A DNA stretch of 64,000 bases from Trochalopteron elliotii. Its lineage: Eukaryota > Chordata > Aves > Passeriformes > Leiothrichidae. Position 1 is the stretch's first letter. Every line of letters begins with the position of its first letter. The stretch is from the NCBI GenBank assembly GCA_024734555.1, contig JANPWX010000651.1:2852139-2916138 (forward strand). The letters are read 5' to 3'. Shown here in pieces: positions 59,906 to 64,000 of the stretch. The position numbers and the translations under genes are program-made. The notes under the pieces were generated by a model that ran no database searches, was not told where the DNA came from, and worked only from the letters and a program-made list of their open reading frames with translations.

Positions 59906-60318
59906 TCAAGTGACACATTAGAAGCACTATATTGTTGCTAAGTACTTACAGCAGGTTCACTCTGACAGTCTGTCACAACATAATGGGATGTTCTGTCACA
60001 GATGAATCACCCAACACCCTCCCCACAAAGGAGAAGCACTGAATTCGAAGTAACATGACAAGCCGTGATTTGCCTCAATCCTCCCAAACACGCTGAGGTG
60101 GAATGCAGAAGAGAAAGCCAAGAAGGAAGAGATGAAAGTTTAAGGCAACAACGCAGTGTTTCAAGACAGCACGTGTTGTTCTCCGCTGTGCTTGATGGAC
60201 ATGGCATGACTAAATGGCTAAATATGAGGTTAATTAAAAACAAACAGTTCATTTTTTAAAAGTGTGTTATTGACCAAAAATATTATTTTCTCAGGAGCTT
60301 GTTACACGAGCATCATTG

Positions 60319-60368
60319 ACTTGATTGAGCATTATTAGCATGTCAATCACTTCTAGGCTATTTTTATA
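60319..60368. promoter_or_regulatory. PBX/PREP- and MEF2-like motif cluster
   Basis: TTGATTGA (60321-60328), ATTAGCATG, TGTCAATCA (60341-60349; the reverse strand reads TGATTGACA, the PBX-PREP core) and CTATTTTTAT (9 of 10 for MEF2) lie within 50 bp in repeat-free DNA. Motif matches are direct; function is inferred. Confidence 0.3.
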
Positions 60369-60660
60369 ACCTTGTGCATGCTGTTTTATTGCAACATATA
60401 CAGATAGAAAAGTAGATACACACCGTAAAGAGCACTGGAATTCATAATCTCTGCCAACAATATCTGGTTTGTAGTGTCTGGGGCCATGAGCAGGCTACAG
60501 GAGGGCTTTTTCCACTGGGGCAGGCACAGGAATTGGATAATCTCCCCATTTAGCATTGTCGGGCTGCTCCCTTGCCCTCCCACAGCCAGGGCTGCTCAGT
60601 CCCCATCGAAGAGCTGTGGTCACTCACTGCCCTCACCTGTCCTGCCAGGGCTGGCTGGGG

Positions 60661-60860
60661 CACAGCAGGGATGCCAGGGCTGCACACTCTGACACAGGAG
60701 AGGAAAGCTGAGCACAGGGATGCCAGGGCTGCACTCTGATCCATGGGAGGAAAGCAGAGTGCCCAGAGCTGTGGGCACAGCAGATCCCAGAACTGCACAA
60801 TGATCATGGGGAGGAAAGCTGAGTGCCCAGAGCTGCACAGCAGAGGTGCCAGCAGTGCCA
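60661..60860 (+). repeat. Diverged tandem repeat, about 52-63 bp units
   Basis: The opening CACAGCAGGGATGCCAG recurs in altered form at 60713, 60776 and 60836, each followed by CTGCAC...GAGGAAAGC(T/A)GAG in the first three. Units two and three share GTGCCCAGAGCT. About 3.3 copies. Apparent open frames on both strands come from the array. Confidence 0.85.
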
Positions 60861-61750
60861 GGGAAGTGTCTCCAGGGTCACCCACGGGGAGCCCATGGAG
60901 AGCTCCTGGAGCCTTCCTCTGTCACCCGAAGATGAAGGGGCTGAGGCTGCCCAAAGCAGGTTGAGAGAACTGGTGTGAAGGGATATTGGGGGCTCCAGCT
61001 ATTCCCATTCCCTGCCTAGACAAGACACAAAGAGGATAAATGCCCCAAACCAGCCTGTTTTCTGTGCAGGGTATCAATTAATGCTGGTAATGGTGACTGC
61101 ACAAAACATAGATTTTCATTATTTACTATTTGGAAGATAAGAAGGTAGCAAATGTCTGCACCTCAGGAGGAGTCCTGGATCAGTTTCCAGAGCTGCCAGA
61201 ACCTTTTTCCCATTCAAAAGACCTCAGCAGTGTTGTTCCTTTTCACTTTCACTGAAAGAAATTAACTGTATTTTGTTCTTTGCTTGAGGCAGTCAAAAAA
61301 TCACTGTCAGATTCAAAGTGCTGTGAAGAGCTGAAACACTGAAAAGCACCAGCCAACCCCAGGTCTTTTTGTAAAGTGACACCCATCCATTACAATGCCC
61401 GCTGGGCATTCACGGGCTCCAGCAGAAAAAAAGGGAGATGCAGGCAACATGACTGTTTTCAGTTTCAGCATCGCTTTGTCTTTTGTCTGCCATGAGAAGG
61501 AATAAACCACAGCGAGCTGACAGCTCCTTGAAACTCAGCACCACGTGGGACAGTAAATAAAGAAATCAGACAAATTATTTCCTTTTATGAAAACATCTAA
61601 CCAAGAGATTTGTCAAGTCACCACCATAGTCATGAAGCTCTTGTTTCCTTTTGGCCCTGCATGAAGTTCAAACATCCTGTGCAGCTCCAATATTTATTTG
61701 TGTCATGAAGCAAAACTTAAATATTCCTTTCATTTTAACTCTTTTTTCAG

Positions 61751-61893
61751 AGCTTGGTCCAAACAAGATTAAAACTGTTCTTAAAAATCAAACCAAAGGA
61801 GAAATAGAAGAGGATTCTGAAAAAAAAAATCCTAAAAAGTATTTTTCTGTAAGAAAAATACAGAATTGTTACCTGAAACCTTTATTTCAGCAG
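61751..61893 (+). other. Candidate internal exon, unproven
   Basis: A strong acceptor (pyrimidine-rich stretch ending CTTTTTTCAG at 61741-61750) precedes an open frame reading LGPNKIKTVLKNQTKGEIEE and onward, rich in K, E and N. A donor-like CAG/GTTTGT follows at 61894, and an alternative TCT/GTAAGA at 61849. No family is recognised. The sequence is A-rich, which itself yields lysine-rich translations, and no partner exon is clear, so confidence is low. Confidence 0.17.
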
Positions 61894-64000
61894 GTTTGTA
61901 TCAGTGAGTCCTCATAAAACTTTTCAGGTGAATTGGCTGGATTAGTCAAAATAGACATACAATCCAATCCATTTGTGGAATATTTTTAATTTAGGGAACT
62001 TCCTATAAGTTGTTTCCTGGGCTCCTTCCATCACAAACCCAGTAAGCCTCGGGCTATAAACATGTCTGAACTTCAGGGTGTAGGGACTGTTCCTGCATTT
62101 AAAAAAGGGGAAAGCCCAAACTACAAATGAAAACATCAACAGATGACCTGATGCAAGAGAAGCATTGGACAGTCATGACTCTGGACATGCCAAGAGAAAT
62201 AAAAAGACTAAAAAAATGTCCTGACAGTCACACAAAATAAAATACATTGGACTTTATGTAAGGGCGATATTTCCAGTTTTATTCTCTGCAGCTCTGCCTC
62301 CATATCAAACCTGAGGTCACAAAATTCTGCATGCAGATAAAAGCTGTGCTGTCATCACTAACAGCTGCTGGGTATGGGGGCTGAAAAGGCCTCAGCTCGG
62401 CGGCTCCAGATTTTCTGTTGTCACCAACATCTTATAAAGTGTCACCACATCCCCTCGTCCTCAGATTGAAACTGGATTTCTGCATCAAAGAGAAAATACA
62501 AGAAAGGGGAATAAAATCTCATGTCATTTGAGAGTAAACGCCTTTGAAATGGCATTTGTGATGTCCATCAGGGTAGGGCACATATGCAAAAAAGACAGAA
62601 ATAGAATTCTGAGGAAATGCACTGGCCTGCATCCATTCGTGCAAGGATTTTCCTGCTGGGTTTATACAATGGCTGTAACGGAATGAAATGAACTTGAGGA
62701 TCAAAACTCTGCCATATTAAAAAAAAATAACAATAATAAACTGCAACTCATATTTCTGCAGCCATTTCTAAGGTATCACTTTTTCATCATGAGCTTTTCA
62801 GCAGCTGTGACTCATAAACCATAAACAGCACCAAGAAATTCTCAGTGACGTTTGATTTATGACGTGCTTGTATCTCTCTGTATAAAAACATTCTTCCTTT
62901 ACATATAAACTGCGTGTGTTGGACACAGCCAGCACGAGCCTTCTGTGAAAGGAGATCAGTGATGCAGCTAAGGCACCTGGCCACGAACTCCAGCTGAACT
63001 GGCAGGACCTTTTTAGTGTCCTAATTAATGATTGAATATGGAATTTGAATGATGCGGGGTTGCCTGCATCATCTCCAGGACAAAGGCTCTGATTTAAACA
63101 GTTTACACTCTTTTTTTGGTGATGCTGAGATGCAACATTCCAAGTTTGCACTTTGTGTCTGATCATATTACATTCCACAACTACTTCCTTAATGGGATAT
63201 TTTTAAACTGAAGCACATATATTGGCTGCTGACACTATCCCACATTTCCCCATGAAAGCAAAAAACAGAGCAAGAGCAGTTTTAACAACCTGCACCAGAG
63301 TTCCTTGGATAACTTCAGATTGTTGTTCCCTGTCATCAGAGCTGTCAGTTTGGGGCATCTATTTCACTGTAATGTAAACAAGCACTAAACATAATGTGCA
63401 TTTCACAGGCAAATGGTCGTGTGGGAGTACAAAACTTTTTTTCAAAAGGCTTTTATGTATTGAATAATTTGCTGTATTTGAAGCACGCTCAAGGAAATGA
63501 TGCAGTACAGAATATCACATGAAATTCGAAATTGTGTTCTTTTGGGTACTTAAATGTTGGCCTAGAACACCTGCAAATAAGTGCCTCTGAAAGCCCCCAG
63601 GTTCCAACAGGCTACACTGTTTGCAATAAAGGAATCTCAGTTCTGTTTTATGTAATTTGTTTTATGGAATTTGTTATATAATACAGCAGATCCCCATGTT
63701 TTATAGTAACTGTAAGAAAACTGCAAGAAGTGGGGAAAGACTTGGCAAATTGTACACAGAGTACTAAACCACTGTTCCCTACCTCCTATAATAGAAAAAA
63801 AATGGAACATCAAATGAAATCAGTGAGAAAGAGGTTAAAGACAGACAGAAAGCAGCAGGTCTGTGTCTCCAGCTGCCGAAGAGCTGCCCCTGTGCTGCTG
63901 AGTGCCAGAATTGGATTGCCTGGATTCCAGAGGGACTGTCCAAATTCTCCAAGAAGAATATTCATCAAGGGCTGTTAGCAACAAGAAACCACCTCTGGCT

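Larger units (their letters stand above)
58857..64000. other. Non-coding stretch at the window end
   Basis: No CR1 copy. It contains a CpG-retaining block, a retrocopy-like poly(A) structure, a PBX-type motif cluster, a diverged tandem repeat and one splice-flanked candidate exon, each listed separately. Another frame near 63730-63978 is basic (KRLKTDRKQQ) and meets a CAG/GTCTGT donor-like word, but has no convincing acceptor. The remainder shows nothing. Confidence 0.5.

Noticed and set aside
61532..61552. REST (RE1) element
   Set aside because: TCAGCACC and GGACAG halves are present but spaced three bases too far apart for the canonical site and too near for the known split forms. A CACGTG E-box remains.

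Overview
This window looks like non-coding DNA from a bird nuclear genome, either a gene desert or one very long intron. The main evidence is twelve short, 5'-truncated CR1 LINE fragments. They keep the typical CR1 3' end, and several end in the octamer repeat ATTCTGTG or its complement. I saw no Alu, B1, L1, L2 or MIR, no operon structure, no tRNA or rRNA gene, and no reading frame I recognise as a known protein. One CR1 3'-end type matches my memory of songbird elements, so a passerine is likely, but that is recall and not a database result.

Layout. 1-12140 is mostly unique sequence with two CR1 pieces near 3.2 and 4.4 kb, two CpG-retaining patches (1.2 and 2.8 kb), and AT-rich blocks rich in homeodomain-type words at about 8.0-8.5, 9.2-9.6 and 10.6-10.8 kb. 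12.1-20.0 kb holds three CR1 copies in otherwise unremarkable sequence. 20.0-31.0 kb is an 11 kb stretch with no recognisable CR1. It contains CpG-retaining enhancer-like blocks (21.5 and 26.8-27.5 kb), a possible spliced terminal exon (23.9 kb), an 18-copy 23-bp minisatellite (28469-28882) and, right beside it, a CpG-rich segment with a good CTCF core match (28903-28921). 31.0-40.0 kb has three CR1 copies, a strong minus-strand G-quadruplex run and a long ATG-started open frame (34027-34929) that runs through an antisense CR1. 40.0-49.4 kb is again free of recognisable CR1; it has a phased E-box/GATA repeat, an inverted pair of POU octamers and a 10-bp tandem array. 49.4-64.0 kb holds four CR1 copies, a retroposed-mRNA-like tail (ATTAAA, 19-nt gap, then 22 A) at 59.8 kb, a PBX/PREP/MEF2-like cluster at 60.3 kb, and a lysine-rich candidate exon at 61.75 kb.

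CR1 makes up only about 1.8 kb (2.8 percent). Taken with the islands of retained CpG, this suggests a cis-regulatory landscape around a distant gene, but conservation cannot be judged from one sequence. I found no clearly new gene system. The best leads are the minisatellite plus CTCF block, the octamer dyad, the long frame at 34 kb, the retrocopy-like tail, and the two splice-flanked candidate exons.
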